A DNA stretch of 43,914 bases from Paracoccaceae bacterium (GCA_003567315.1 PWZT01000088.1:89610-133523); one strand, 5' to 3'; positions 16,046 to 24,615 are shown, counted from the stretch's first letter. The notes: generated from the sequence alone by a model not told the origin. Translations and numbers: made by a program.

Positions 16046-17110
16046 TTACATCTGAACGCCCAGCAGCCAGGACGCCATCAGGAAATAAACCAGCAGACCC
16101 GAAAAGTCCTTGATGGTTGTGATGAACGGGTCAGCCCCTGGCGCATGGTCCACACCGATCTTGACCATGATATAGGGCAGCAGGAAGCCCAGCATCGAGG
16201 CCAGGAAGACCGAGGTGAAGAGCGCCACGCCAACGACGATCCCAAGCTGCGGGATACCGTTCGGCACACCTTGCCAGAAATAGGCGACGGTCCCGGCAAT
16301 GACCGCGATCCCCACGGCCATGGTCATACCGACCAGTGCCTCGCGCGCGAAATTCTTGCGCCAGAAATCGGCAATAGTGATATGCCCCAGCGCATAACCG
16401 CGCGCGAAGATGGTGGACGACTGCGTGCCGACATTGCCGCCCATATCCATCACCAGCGGGATGAAAATCGCCAGCGCGATCACCGCGCCCAGCACATCCT
16501 CGAACGTGTCGATCAGACCACCGACCAGCAGGCCGCCAGCCAGTGTGACGAGCAGGAACATGACCCGCACACGCACTGTGTACCAGATCGGCCCTTGGGT
16601 CAGCTTCTCCGAGCGGACATGATCTTCCGTGCGGAACACGTCACCCACACCTGCCTTGAAATAGATATCGTCCGAGGTCTCGACTTCGAGGATATCCATC
16701 GCATCGTCAAAGGTCAGAACGCCGATCATCTCCTTCTTGGAGTTGATGACCGGCATCAGCGGCACGTCCTTGAGTTGCAGTTGACGTGCTGCCGCTTCCT
16801 GATCCGTGTCATGCGCCACCGAGATATCGGCGCCTTCGACCGAAGGCATGATGGTGCTCTCGGGATCAGCGCGCAGCAGCGCTGACAGCCGCGCAAAGCC
16901 TTTGTATTTTCCTTGCGCGTCGACGACAAAGACGACGGCGGCCTGTCCGGCAGGCATGCGCGAGCGCCGTACGGCGTCCAGCGCTTCGCTGACCTTGGCC
17001 GTGTCGTTGACATAGACGAAAGCATCGCGAATGCGGCTTGAGATCGGGCCGCCGCTGGCCTTGGTCGCGGCAGCCGCGCTGCCGAGCGTGTCGAAAGTGG
17101 TGGTTGCCAT
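16046..17110 (-). CDS. mgtE: MgtE-type Mg2+ channel lacking the N-terminal domain
   Basis: This 354-aa protein starts almost directly with two CBS domains (about 25-145; PLMPVINSKKEMIGVLTFDD is the second) and continues into about five membrane helices with the MgtE pore motif DMGGNVGTQSSTIFARG. Full MgtE proteins of about 450 residues also carry an N-terminal superhelical domain that helps close the pore when Mg2+ is high; it is missing here. GGAG at 7-8 bases before the ATG supports the start, so this is not a truncated call. A complete MgtE is encoded 157 bp upstream, so the two may differ in gating or metal. Confidence 0.9.
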   Translation of the reverse strand: MATTTFDTLGSAAAATKASGGPISSRIRDAFVYVNDTAKVSEALDAVRRSRMPAGQAAVVFVVDAQGKYKGFARLSALLRADPESTIMPSVEGADISVAHDTDQEAAARQLQLKDVPLMPVINSKKEMIGVLTFDDAMDILEVETSDDIYFKAGVGDVFRTEDHVRSEKLTQGPIWYTVRVRVMFLLVTLAGGLLVGGLIDTFEDVLGAVIALAIFIPLVMDMGGNVGTQSSTIFARGYALGHITIADFWRKNFAREALVGMTMAVGIAVIAGTVAYFWQGVPNGIPQLGIVVGVALFTSVFLASMLGFLLPYIMVKIGVDHAPGADPFITTIKDFSGLLVYFLMASWLLGVQM

Positions 17111-17267
17111 GTGATTTCTCCATTGGCCTGGTTGTGTTTTTGTCCGGGATTTCAGTCAGCGCGGGCGGGCGGATCCCAGCCGCGAGCTGTGGCGAGTGTG
17201 CTCTTGCGGTGTTGCACTGGGATGTGAAAGCCGCATGACATGCCGTGTCTCAGGGGGATGCGGATCA

Positions 17268-18647
17268 TCATGCGCCCCCCGCGATTGGCCCGAGCAGCGC
17301 CCAGGCGATGGCGAAATAGATAATCACCCCCAGCAGATCCATGATCGAGGTGATGAGTGGCGCCGACATGGCGGCCGGGTCCGTGCCCAAACGCTGGGCA
17401 GCGAAGGGCAGAAGTGCGCCGAGCAGGCCGCCGGTCACGGTCACGATCAGCATGGTCAGCCACACGACCCAGAGCACCTGCGGCGCGATAGTCTGACCGA
17501 GGCTGGCGAGGACAGCCATCAGACTGGCCACGACCAGCCCCAGCGCCAGCAGGACCGGCAATTCGCGGCGGATCACGAACCAGATATCCGCCGCCCGCAG
17601 GCGCAGTTGCCCCAGCGCCATGGCGCGGATGACCAGCGTGGCCGACTGGCTGCCAGTATTGCCGCCCATATCGATGATCGGGGCGACAAAGGCCGCGAGG
17701 ATCAGCGCCTCGGCCAACAGCGCCTCCTGCCCGGCGATATAGCCTGCCGTTACAACGCCAAAGATTGTCAGCAGGCCCAGCCAGAGCATCCGCACCCGGA
17801 AGATGCGCCCCAGTGTCGAGCCGCGCAGATCCAGATCATCGCCCCGTAGCGCGCCGGTGGCCCCGAAGCGCGCCAGCGTCGCCGCACCTTCCGCACGCCC
17901 AATGTCAAGCGCGTCGTCGATGGTCACGATGCCCACGAGGCGCCCGCCCTCGGTCAGGATCGGCAGTGCGTAGACGTCGTAGGCTGCGATCCGCTCTGCA
18001 ATGACGCCAAGCGGTTCATCGACCTGCGCTGACGGCGTGTTGACCATCATCAGATCGGAAATCGAGCGGCGTTCATCGGCGAGGATCAGGTCGCGCAGGG
18101 TGACCACGCCTTTCAGAATACGTTCGGCATCGACCACATAGGCCGTGTAGATTGTCTCGGCATCCGGCGCCTCGGCGCGCAGATGGGCGATGGCTGCGGC
18201 CACGGTCATCTCGGGCGCGAGCGTCGCGTAATCCGAGGTCATCACTGCCCCGGCCGTGCCTTCGGGATAGGCCGCAAGCCGCCGGATATCCTCGCGTTCA
18301 GCCTGTGCCAGGGCAGGCAGTAGAGTGGCGCGTTGGTCAGGCGAGAGCGCTTTCCAGAGATCGGCGCGTTCGTCATGGCTCATATCCGAGACAATCCGCG
18401 CGAAATCAGGCCGCGCGATATGCCGCGCGATAGCGATCTGAAAGCGGGGGCCAAAATAGCCAAAGACCTTGCTTTGCTGCTCCGGCGCGAGCGCGCGCAT
18501 CAGCTTTGCAGCCTCGGAGGGAGGCAGGCCGCCGACCTCATTGGCCAGATCAGCGGGATGCAAATCCGCCAGCGCCTCGCGCAGGGTCAGCAGATCCCCC
18601 TGCGCGAGATGCATGCGCAATACGTCTTGAGACATGATCGCGGCCAT
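17268..18647 (-). CDS. mgtE: Mg2+ transporter MgtE, full length
   Basis: This 459-aa inner-membrane protein has the complete MgtE order: N-terminal superhelical domain (about 20-130, LHPADLANEVGGLPPSEAAK), two CBS domains (about 135-260), a linking helix, and five membrane helices with the pore motif DMGGNTGSQSATLVIRA. MgtE forms a Mg2+-gated dimeric channel that admits Mg2+ when cytosolic levels fall. It follows the HisE-like gene by 18 bp, probably in one transcript. The neighbouring shorter MgtE shares domain order but is clearly diverged, so this is not a recent tandem copy. Confidence 0.94.
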   Translation of the reverse strand: MAAIMSQDVLRMHLAQGDLLTLREALADLHPADLANEVGGLPPSEAAKLMRALAPEQQSKVFGYFGPRFQIAIARHIARPDFARIVSDMSHDERADLWKALSPDQRATLLPALAQAEREDIRRLAAYPEGTAGAVMTSDYATLAPEMTVAAAIAHLRAEAPDAETIYTAYVVDAERILKGVVTLRDLILADERRSISDLMMVNTPSAQVDEPLGVIAERIAAYDVYALPILTEGGRLVGIVTIDDALDIGRAEGAATLARFGATGALRGDDLDLRGSTLGRIFRVRMLWLGLLTIFGVVTAGYIAGQEALLAEALILAAFVAPIIDMGGNTGSQSATLVIRAMALGQLRLRAADIWFVIRRELPVLLALGLVVASLMAVLASLGQTIAPQVLWVVWLTMLIVTVTGGLLGALLPFAAQRLGTDPAAMSAPLITSIMDLLGVIIYFAIAWALLGPIAGGA

Positions 18648-18665
18648 GGTCGGCCCCTTTCCGTT

Positions 18666-19118
18666 TCAGTCAAAGGCTGTCGATAGCGCAACCGGTCCGA
18701 TCTGCGTGCCGTTGCGATAAAGCGCGCAGGGCTGCGCCGGGCGCTTGGTCTGCTTGAGGCGTTTTCTTGCCGGGCCCTTCTTGGGCAGCTTTTCTGCGAT
18801 GCCCAGCACGGATATGCGGCGCGCCATCTCGGCACGGATCTCGGCCGGGTCGATCCCCCGGTCATGCCAGAGCACGGCCAGATGATAGAGCAGGTCGACA
18901 CTTTCCGCGATGAGCCCGTCGCAGTTATCTGCCACGGCATCGAGCGCGACTTCGGTCGCTTCCTCGACCAGTTTGCGCGCCTTCTTGCTGGTCGTGGTCG
19001 CGGTCAACTTCGCGGTGCGCGCGGTCGGCGGGGCGTCGAGTTGGCCCATCAGATTTTCCAGATGGCCGAAGAGGTCGGCAGGTTGCGCGAATTTGTGGTC
19101 GAGCGGCTGCATTTGCAT
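18666..19118 (-). CDS. HisE/MazG-like phosphoribosyl-ATP pyrophosphatase-type protein
   Basis: This 150-aa protein has the helical NTP-pyrophosphohydrolase core of HisE and MazG: KLVEEATEVALDAVADN with the metal-binding glutamates, then LIAESVDLLYHLAVLWHDRG with the second E--D pair. HisE hydrolyses phosphoribosyl-ATP in histidine synthesis. This copy is longer than HisE (about 100 aa), with an N-terminal helix (DLFGHLENLMGQL) and a basic C-terminal tail, and no other his gene is near. It may act on a different nucleotide. GGAGG lies 7 bases before the ATG. It sits 15 bp behind a SLOG-type gene. Confidence 0.8.
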   Translation of the reverse strand: MQMQPLDHKFAQPADLFGHLENLMGQLDAPPTARTAKLTATTTSKKARKLVEEATEVALDAVADNCDGLIAESVDLLYHLAVLWHDRGIDPAEIRAEMARRISVLGIAEKLPKKGPARKRLKQTKRPAQPCALYRNGTQIGPVALSTAFD

Positions 19119-19133
19119 GGCATGTCCTCCGTC

Positions 19134-19556
19134 TCAGGGTGTTCTTTTCGGGAGTTGGTGCAGGGCCGCAGCACTGCGCGGCCCTGTCTGCGCGTCGCGT
19201 GTGATTGCTTGCCCGTCGGCGTCGATGACAGGCACGCGGGCGCCCATGGCATTGGCCACCAGATCGGCCGTGTCATTGCCGCCGGGCAGGGCGAGCACCA
19301 TATCCGGCCGCGAATCCTCGAGCATGAAGGCGTTGCGGATGGATTCGGCCTTCTTGCCGAGTTCCCGCCAATTCGCAGGGTAGCGCACGACATGCAGGCG
19401 CATCTCGCGCGCCCAATCCTCCGCAGTGATGCCAAGGGCACCATTGCCGCCATGGATCAGGACAGTGATGGGGCGGATTGCATGCGCACGTTCCAGCGCG
19501 CGGCGGATCAGCGCGACATCATCCAGATGCCGCCCCCCAGCGATAATAAGCCGCAT
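19134..19556 (-). CDS. DUF2493 (SLOG superfamily) nucleotide-binding protein
   Basis: This 140-aa Rossmann-like protein has the DUF2493 signature: MRLIIAGGRHLDD, ITVLIHGGNGALGITAEDWA, RNAFMLEDSRPDMVLALPGG and DTADLVANAMGARVPV. Proteins of this group bind nucleotides or nucleotide-derived signals and often occur in phages and mobile DNA; the substrate is rarely known. I start it at 19556, where GGAG lies 9 bases upstream; the longer frame to 19736 adds residues unlike the family. It is followed after 15 bp by the HisE-like gene, so both may handle the same nucleotide. Confidence 0.85.
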   Translation of the reverse strand: MRLIIAGGRHLDDVALIRRALERAHAIRPITVLIHGGNGALGITAEDWAREMRLHVVRYPANWRELGKKAESIRNAFMLEDSRPDMVLALPGGNDTADLVANAMGARVPVIDADGQAITRDAQTGPRSAAALHQLPKRTP

Positions 19557-19593
19557 GAGACGCACTCCTGCTGCGTGCAGGGCTACGAGGGCG

Positions 19594-19794
19594 TCAGCCC
19601 GCGCGCAGCTCTGCCTGACGTGCGAGAAGGGCGCAGAGGGGTGTGTCCAATGCGGCGGGTGATGGTTGTTCTGGCTGCGGGCTGCGCCACTGGCGCACAA
19701 GCCCACCGCTGCGCGGATCACGCAGCCAAAGGCCAATGAGGGGGCGGCGCTGGATTGCGCCAGGCGGAGCCATATGGGCGAAGTGAAAGGTCAT
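19594..19794 (-). CDS. possible 66-aa protein ahead of the SLOG gene
   Basis: The ATG is preceded at 7 bases by a full GGAGG, and the frame ends 37 bp before the SLOG gene on the same strand. The peptide begins MTFHFAHMAPPGAIQRRPLI and then gives GLWLRDPRSGGLVRQWR, with a low-complexity end. I do not recognise it. The ribosome site and spacing argue for a real small gene at the head of this operon; codon evidence alone is weak at this length. Confidence 0.5.
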   Translation of the reverse strand: MTFHFAHMAPPGAIQRRPLIGLWLRDPRSGGLVRQWRSPQPEQPSPAALDTPLCALLARQAELRAG

Positions 19795-20075
19795 TATTGT
19801 GCCTCCGTCCAGCCGCGCCGGTCTGGAAGCACAGGGGCTGCGTTACATACGCTGGCCCCAAAGCCGCAGACAGGCCGGGTGGTCTGAATTTGTCCGGAAG
19901 GTCTGGCGGCTGCGCAGCTTGCTGCAAAACACAGAGGCCAGACCGCTACTAGAGCAACTGTCCATGGGTCTCTCTGGTTGATACACGAAAATGGCTGCGC
20001 TTTCGGCAGCAAGGGTGAGCTAGCGTCATAATGCGCCGAAGTCAACAGAGTTGCGGCCAGGAAATGACTTGAATG

Positions 20076-20936
20076 TCAGATAATTCCGTCAAGCACACCG
20101 AAGCCGATCACTGTGGCCAGCGCGATCAGATAGACTGAAAACACCTTCAACTGTGCCCGGTAGAGCAGCGCGAGCACGAGCTTCAGCGCAACAGTTCCCG
20201 AGATGGCGGCAACTGTGAAACCCACCAGCATCGGCCCGAGACCGACCCCCTCCAGCCCGGCGCCGCGCATCACTTCGACGCCTTGCAGCAGGCTTGCCGC
20301 GAGGATGGTCGGGATCGCCACCAGAAAGCTGTATTCGGCGGCCCAGCGTCGCTTCAGGCCCGAAAACAACCCGGCGATGATGGTTATGCCACTGCGGCTG
20401 ATGCCGGGAATGAGCGCCAGCGCCTGTGCCACGCCGATCACGATGGCGATGCGCGGCCCGAGGCCCTTGATCCCGATCCGGCGCTTTGGCAGGCGGTCGG
20501 TCAGGAACAAGAGCACTGCCGTCAGGGACAAGGTGATCACCAGGACCTGCGGCGCGGAAAACACGATCTCGAAACTGCGCTTGAAGATCAGCCCGAGCAC
20601 ACCTGTTACCAGAACCGTCAGCATCCCCATCAGAAACAGCCAGGTAAACGCCCCAGTCCGGTGCTTGGGGTTGCGCAGGCGCGCTGTCGTCTCGTGGACA
20701 GTCGCGCGTGACAGGGCCGAGAGGCTTTTCCAGAAAACAACCGCGATCGAGACCAGAGTCCCCATATGCACCACCAGATCGAACAGGATCATGGCAGGGC
20801 TTTCGGGAGGCGGCATGCTGGAGCCCTGCGAGATCATGACATGCTGCGTCACGACGAGATGCGCGGTCGAGCTGACAGGGACGAACATGAACACTCCCTG
20901 GACCAGCCCCAGAATGATGGCCTCGAGATATGTCAT
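20076..20936 (-). CDS. uppP: UppP/BacA family membrane protein with altered catalytic motif
   Basis: This 286-aa protein has about eight membrane helices and the BacA fold: PVSSTAHLVV in the first conserved loop and IPGISRSGITI in the second. Undecaprenyl-diphosphatase recycles the C55 lipid carrier for cell-wall synthesis. In Escherichia coli the first motif reads EGLTEFLPVSS, with essential glutamates E17 and E21. Here it reads QGVFMFVPVSS, so both are replaced (Q13 and M17), while the arginine of the second motif remains. It may be a non-phosphatase paralogue, such as a lipid transporter, or an enzyme using another acid. The surrounding genes do not help. Confidence 0.85.
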   Translation of the reverse strand: MTYLEAIILGLVQGVFMFVPVSSTAHLVVTQHVMISQGSSMPPPESPAMILFDLVVHMGTLVSIAVVFWKSLSALSRATVHETTARLRNPKHRTGAFTWLFLMGMLTVLVTGVLGLIFKRSFEIVFSAPQVLVITLSLTAVLLFLTDRLPKRRIGIKGLGPRIAIVIGVAQALALIPGISRSGITIIAGLFSGLKRRWAAEYSFLVAIPTILAASLLQGVEVMRGAGLEGVGLGPMLVGFTVAAISGTVALKLVLALLYRAQLKVFSVYLIALATVIGFGVLDGII

Positions 20937-21296
20937 GCGCTGCGCCTTTTGCCTGCTCGATCGGGTGGTTTTTCAACGCGCCTTAGCTGGCATGGGCATC
21001 CTGCGCAAGCGGCGCGGATGCAGGGCGGCCGGACGATATGGAAGCTGGTGGAATTCTGGGCACTCGCTTCGGGGTCGGGGCGCGCATCGACAATCCGCCA
21101 CGACGCCCAAGCCCCTTGCATCTGCAATACGCATGTTTCAGACAGTCGGGGCACGAAGGTTTCCGGCGCGCTTCGCAGTCAAGACCCTATTCCCTCAAGC
21201 GCCGACGGACCTTGCAAGACATCGACATCTGGACGCAGGTACGAGCAGGTGAGAGACAGATCGGAACATAACCCGGATAACGGGTTGCCAGCGCTC
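20937..21296. other. 360-bp intergenic region between uppP-like and GT61 genes
   Basis: Both genes start from here, uppP leftward and the glycosyltransferase rightward, so it should hold both promoters. Open frames cross it but their translations look like random high-GC sequence and have no ribosome site. On the minus strand an AAAAGG 8-13 bases before the uppP ATG is a likely ribosome site. I see no other signal. Confidence 0.4.
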
Positions 21297-22436
21297 ATGC
21301 AGTTCAGCAATGTGCTGCTCGTTCCGACATCGCGGCGGAATATGCCGGGGGCGCTCTGGCCGGATTTCAGGAACCAGTTCCACGCGAGACTGCTGCGTCG
21401 TGGCAAGCCGCGCTGCAAGCCGCCTGCGATCCCGCGCGACCCGCCGAGGATCGAGGACGCGCCAGCCATTTTCGTGTCGATTTATGACAATCACTTTGGC
21501 CATATGGTCTCGGAAACCGTGCCACGGCTTGCGCAGTCGCTCGCTGACGCGCCCGATGACTGGCCATTGGTCTTCACATGCGACAAGCGTTTCGGGCCGC
21601 CACATCCCTCGGCCATGTTTCGCGCTGTCATGGACTGGCTCGACATCCCGATGGAGCGGTTGCGTTTCTGCAACGCCCCGACTGTTTTCAGAACCCTTCA
21701 TATCGCGGCGCAAGCCGAGCATCTCGACAGCCCCTGGCCGACGCCTGTCGCGTATCTCAGGCTACTCGAAGCGCGCACGCAGCACAAACTCCCCACAGAG
21801 CACCCCGAGGGCGTGACCTTTGTCACGCGCGCCGCGCTGGATGTGGAGAAAGGCTATCATGCGGGCGAGCGTTATCTTGCGGCCTGTCTGGAAGAGTTGG
21901 GCGTGCGGGTGGTTTACCCGGAAAAACTCAGCCTGCCCGAGCAGATGGCGATCTATGCCAAAAGCCGACATCTGGTCTTTTCCGAAGGCTCGGCGCTCCA
22001 TGGCCGCCAGCTTTTCGGGCGGCGCGATCAGCATATCTCGGTCTTGCGGCGCAGACAGCGCAGCCGCCTGGCCGAAAACCAGATCACGCCGCGTTGCGCT
22101 TCGGTCGAATATGTCCCCAGCTTTGCTGGCGCGCTGCATGTGATCGGTGCCGATGGCAAGCCGATCACCTATGCGACATCGACCCTCTACCGCGTTGACA
22201 AGCTTATCAGTCATTTCGAAAAGCTCGGGGTGCCGCTGCGCCGCGTGTGGCAGCAGCCGCGCTATGAGAAAGCGCGCGACGAGGATGTCCTGCGCTGGAT
22301 TGCACGGATGTACCATCCGAACATCGCCCACTGGATGCGGCCGCAGAACACACCCGAGCATATTCTCGATCAGCTCGCGCAGATCGGGCTGGAGCATTTG
22401 ATCGACCGCGCAGATGAGATCATGCGCGCGCGTTAA
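21297..22436 (+). CDS. glycosyltransferase family 61 (DUF563-like) protein
   Basis: This protein of about 379 aa carries the GT61 hallmarks: YDNHFGHMVSETVPRLAQSL near residue 65, a central part with VTFVTRAALDVEKGY, and SEGSALHGRQLF near residue 240. Such enzymes transfer sugars in surface polysaccharide or glycoprotein synthesis and are common in Rhodobacterales. The start is uncertain: ATG 21297 has no good ribosome site, and GTG 21249 would add 16 residues. The open frame reaches back to 20766, but those residues are not plausible protein. No other glycan gene is nearby, so the product cannot be named. Confidence 0.8.
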   Translation: MQFSNVLLVPTSRRNMPGALWPDFRNQFHARLLRRGKPRCKPPAIPRDPPRIEDAPAIFVSIYDNHFGHMVSETVPRLAQSLADAPDDWPLVFTCDKRFGPPHPSAMFRAVMDWLDIPMERLRFCNAPTVFRTLHIAAQAEHLDSPWPTPVAYLRLLEARTQHKLPTEHPEGVTFVTRAALDVEKGYHAGERYLAACLEELGVRVVYPEKLSLPEQMAIYAKSRHLVFSEGSALHGRQLFGRRDQHISVLRRRQRSRLAENQITPRCASVEYVPSFAGALHVIGADGKPITYATSTLYRVDKLISHFEKLGVPLRRVWQQPRYEKARDEDVLRWIARMYHPNIAHWMRPQNTPEHILDQLAQIGLEHLIDRADEIMRAR

Positions 22437-22494
22437 GATCTTGACTGCGGGTTCAGTTGCGAACTCTGCTCTCAAGCCGCCGCTACTTCTGGAT

Positions 22495-22542
22495 TTGCCG
22501 CAATGCAGCGATTCAGGGTTGACATTAAATTGCGCATGCAGC
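22495..22542 (+). promoter_or_regulatory. direct-repeat motif and -35 box upstream of ecm
   Basis: TTGCCGCAATGCAGC (22495-22509) and TTGCGCATGCAGC (22530-22542) are the same word apart from two single-base insertions. A perfect TTGACA (22519-22524) lies between them, but no good -10 box follows at 16-18 bases, which fits a promoter that needs an activator. The spot is 74 bases before the ecm start. Confidence 0.4.
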
Positions 22543-22615
22543 ATCGGTTTTTGGAAGAATATTGCCCAAGGCCAAAGGCTGATGCCGGGCCAGAGCGATG
22601 ATACAGGAGCCGATC

Positions 22616-24589
22616 ATGTCCGATGCCGCGCCACAGAGAGACAAACCCTGGCTGTTTCGTACCTATGCGGGGCACTCCACCGCGAGAGCCTCCAACGCGC
22701 TCTACCGCACGAATCTCTCCAAGGGGCAGACCGGGCTTTCGGTCGCCTTCGACCTGCCCACCCAGACCGGCTATGACAGCGACCATCAGTTGTCAAAGGG
22801 CGAGGTTGGCAAGGTTGGCGTGCCGATCTGCCATCTGGGCGACATGCGGATGCTGTTCGACCAGATCCCGCTCGAACAGATGAACACTTCGATGACGATC
22901 AACGCGACCGCGCCATGGTTGCTCGCGCTCTATATCGCCGTGGCCGAAGAGCAGGGCGCGGATGTCTCGAAGCTCACTGGCACGGTGCAGAACGATCTGA
23001 TCAAGGAATATCTCTCGCGCGGCACCTATATCTGCCCGCCCGAGCCCAGCCTGCGCATGATCACCGATGTCGCGGCCTACACGCGCGAACATCTGCCGAA
23101 ATGGAACCCGATGAATGTGTGTTCCTACCATCTGCAGGAAGCCGGGGCGACGCCCGAGCAGGAACTGGCCTTCGCGCTCGCCACGGCCTGCGCTGTGCTT
23201 GATGATCTCAAGGGCAAGGTGCCCGAGGAACACTTCCCGCAGATGGTGGGACGGATCTCGTTTTTCGTGAATGCGGGCATCCGGTTTGTGACCGAGATGT
23301 GCAAGATGCGCGCCTTTGTCGATCTCTGGGACGAAATCTGCCGCACGCGCTACGGGATCGAGGATCCAAAATTCCGCCGCTTCCGCTATGGGATACAAGT
23401 CAACTCACTTGGTTTGACCGAACAGCAGCCAGAAAATAACGTCTATCGTATCCTGATCGAAGCGCTGGCTGTGACGCTCTCCAAGAAAGCCCGCTGCCGC
23501 GCCCTCCAGCTTCCGGCCTGGAACGAGGCGCTGGGGCTCCCACGCCCATGGGATCAGCAATGGTCGCTGCGGATGCAGCAGATCCTTGCCTATGAGACCG
23601 ACCTGCTCGAATTCGATGATCTTTTTGATGAAAACCCGGCTGTCGAACGCAAGGTGACCGCGCTTATGGATGGCGCGCGCGAGGAACTGGCGCGGATCGA
23701 TGATATGGGGGGCGCGGTCAAGGCCATCGAATACATGAAATCGCGGCTGGTCGAATCCAATGCGGCGCGGATTTCAGGCATCGAGAGCGGCGATACCGTG
23801 GTCGTGGGGGTTAACAAGTACCCCACGACCGAGCCCTCACCCCTCACGACAGGGGAGGGCGCAATCATGGTTTGCGACCCTGAAGCCGAGGCCGATCAGG
23901 TCGCCCGCCTGCAAGCCTGGCGCGAGACCCGCGACGAGGCCGCGGTCAAGGCCGCGCTGGCCGATCTGCGCGACGCGGCGCGCGCGGGCGTCAATGTGAT
24001 GCCTGCCTCCATCGCCGCGGCGAAGGCAGGGGCGACAACCGGCGAGTGGGGCGAGACCGTGCGCGCGGCCTTCGGCCAGTATCGCGCGCCGACAGGTGTC
24101 AGCAGCGCGCCCTCGAACCGTACCGAGGGGCTGGAGCCTGTGCGCGAGGCTGTGGATGCTGTCAGTGCGAAGCTGGGGCGGCGGTTGAAATTCGTGGTCG
24201 GCAAGCCCGGGCTCGACGGGCATTCCAATGGCGCCGAGCAGATCGCCGCGCGCGCGCGCGATTGCGGGATGGATATCTCTTATGAAGGGATCCGCCTCAC
24301 CCCTGCCGAAATCGTGGCGGCTGTGCGCGAGGAAGAGGCGCATGTCGTGGGGCTCTCGATCCTGTCGGGCAGCCATATGCCGCTGATGGAAGAGCTGATG
24401 GCGCAGATGCGGGCCGAAGGTCTTGGCCATGTGCCTGTCATCGTCGGTGGCATCATCCCTGAAGAAGATGCCCAGCGACTGCGCGCGATGGGCGTGGCGG
24501 AGGTCTATACGCCCAAGGATTTCCAGCTCAATCGGATCATGATGGATATCGTTGCGCTGGTGGATCGCGAGCCAATCGCCGCCGAGTAA
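22616..24589 (+). CDS. ecm: (2R)-ethylmalonyl-CoA mutase
   Basis: This 657-aa adenosylcobalamin enzyme converts ethylmalonyl-CoA to methylsuccinyl-CoA in the ethylmalonyl-CoA pathway, which replaces the glyoxylate cycle for growth on C2 compounds. The N-terminal substrate barrel has LSVAFDLPTQTGYDSD and MNTSMTINATAPWLLALY. The C-terminal B12 domain has the base-off motif LDGHSNGAEQIA, then SILSGSHM and VIVGGIIP. Sequence and length agree with the Rhodobacter sphaeroides enzyme rather than with methylmalonyl-CoA mutase. AGGAG ends 7 bases before ATG 22616, which I prefer over 22598. The gene stands alone here, without ccr beside it. Confidence 0.95.
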   Translation: MSDAAPQRDKPWLFRTYAGHSTARASNALYRTNLSKGQTGLSVAFDLPTQTGYDSDHQLSKGEVGKVGVPICHLGDMRMLFDQIPLEQMNTSMTINATAPWLLALYIAVAEEQGADVSKLTGTVQNDLIKEYLSRGTYICPPEPSLRMITDVAAYTREHLPKWNPMNVCSYHLQEAGATPEQELAFALATACAVLDDLKGKVPEEHFPQMVGRISFFVNAGIRFVTEMCKMRAFVDLWDEICRTRYGIEDPKFRRFRYGIQVNSLGLTEQQPENNVYRILIEALAVTLSKKARCRALQLPAWNEALGLPRPWDQQWSLRMQQILAYETDLLEFDDLFDENPAVERKVTALMDGAREELARIDDMGGAVKAIEYMKSRLVESNAARISGIESGDTVVVGVNKYPTTEPSPLTTGEGAIMVCDPEAEADQVARLQAWRETRDEAAVKAALADLRDAARAGVNVMPASIAAAKAGATTGEWGETVRAAFGQYRAPTGVSSAPSNRTEGLEPVREAVDAVSAKLGRRLKFVVGKPGLDGHSNGAEQIAARARDCGMDISYEGIRLTPAEIVAAVREEEAHVVGLSILSGSHMPLMEELMAQMRAEGLGHVPVIVGGIIPEEDAQRLRAMGVAEVYTPKDFQLNRIMMDIVALVDREPIAAE

Positions 24590-24615
24590 TCCATAAGTGT
24601 CCCGGCTCGGGGCGC

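Noticed and set aside
19994-20010. GCTGC/GCAGC hairpin downstream of the uppP-like gene
   Set aside because: Only a 5-bp stem and about 65 bases beyond the stop; too weak to call a terminator.
20766-21296. N-terminal extension of the GT61 frame
   Set aside because: It overlaps the uppP coding region on the other strand and has no ribosome site; GT61 similarity begins after 21297.
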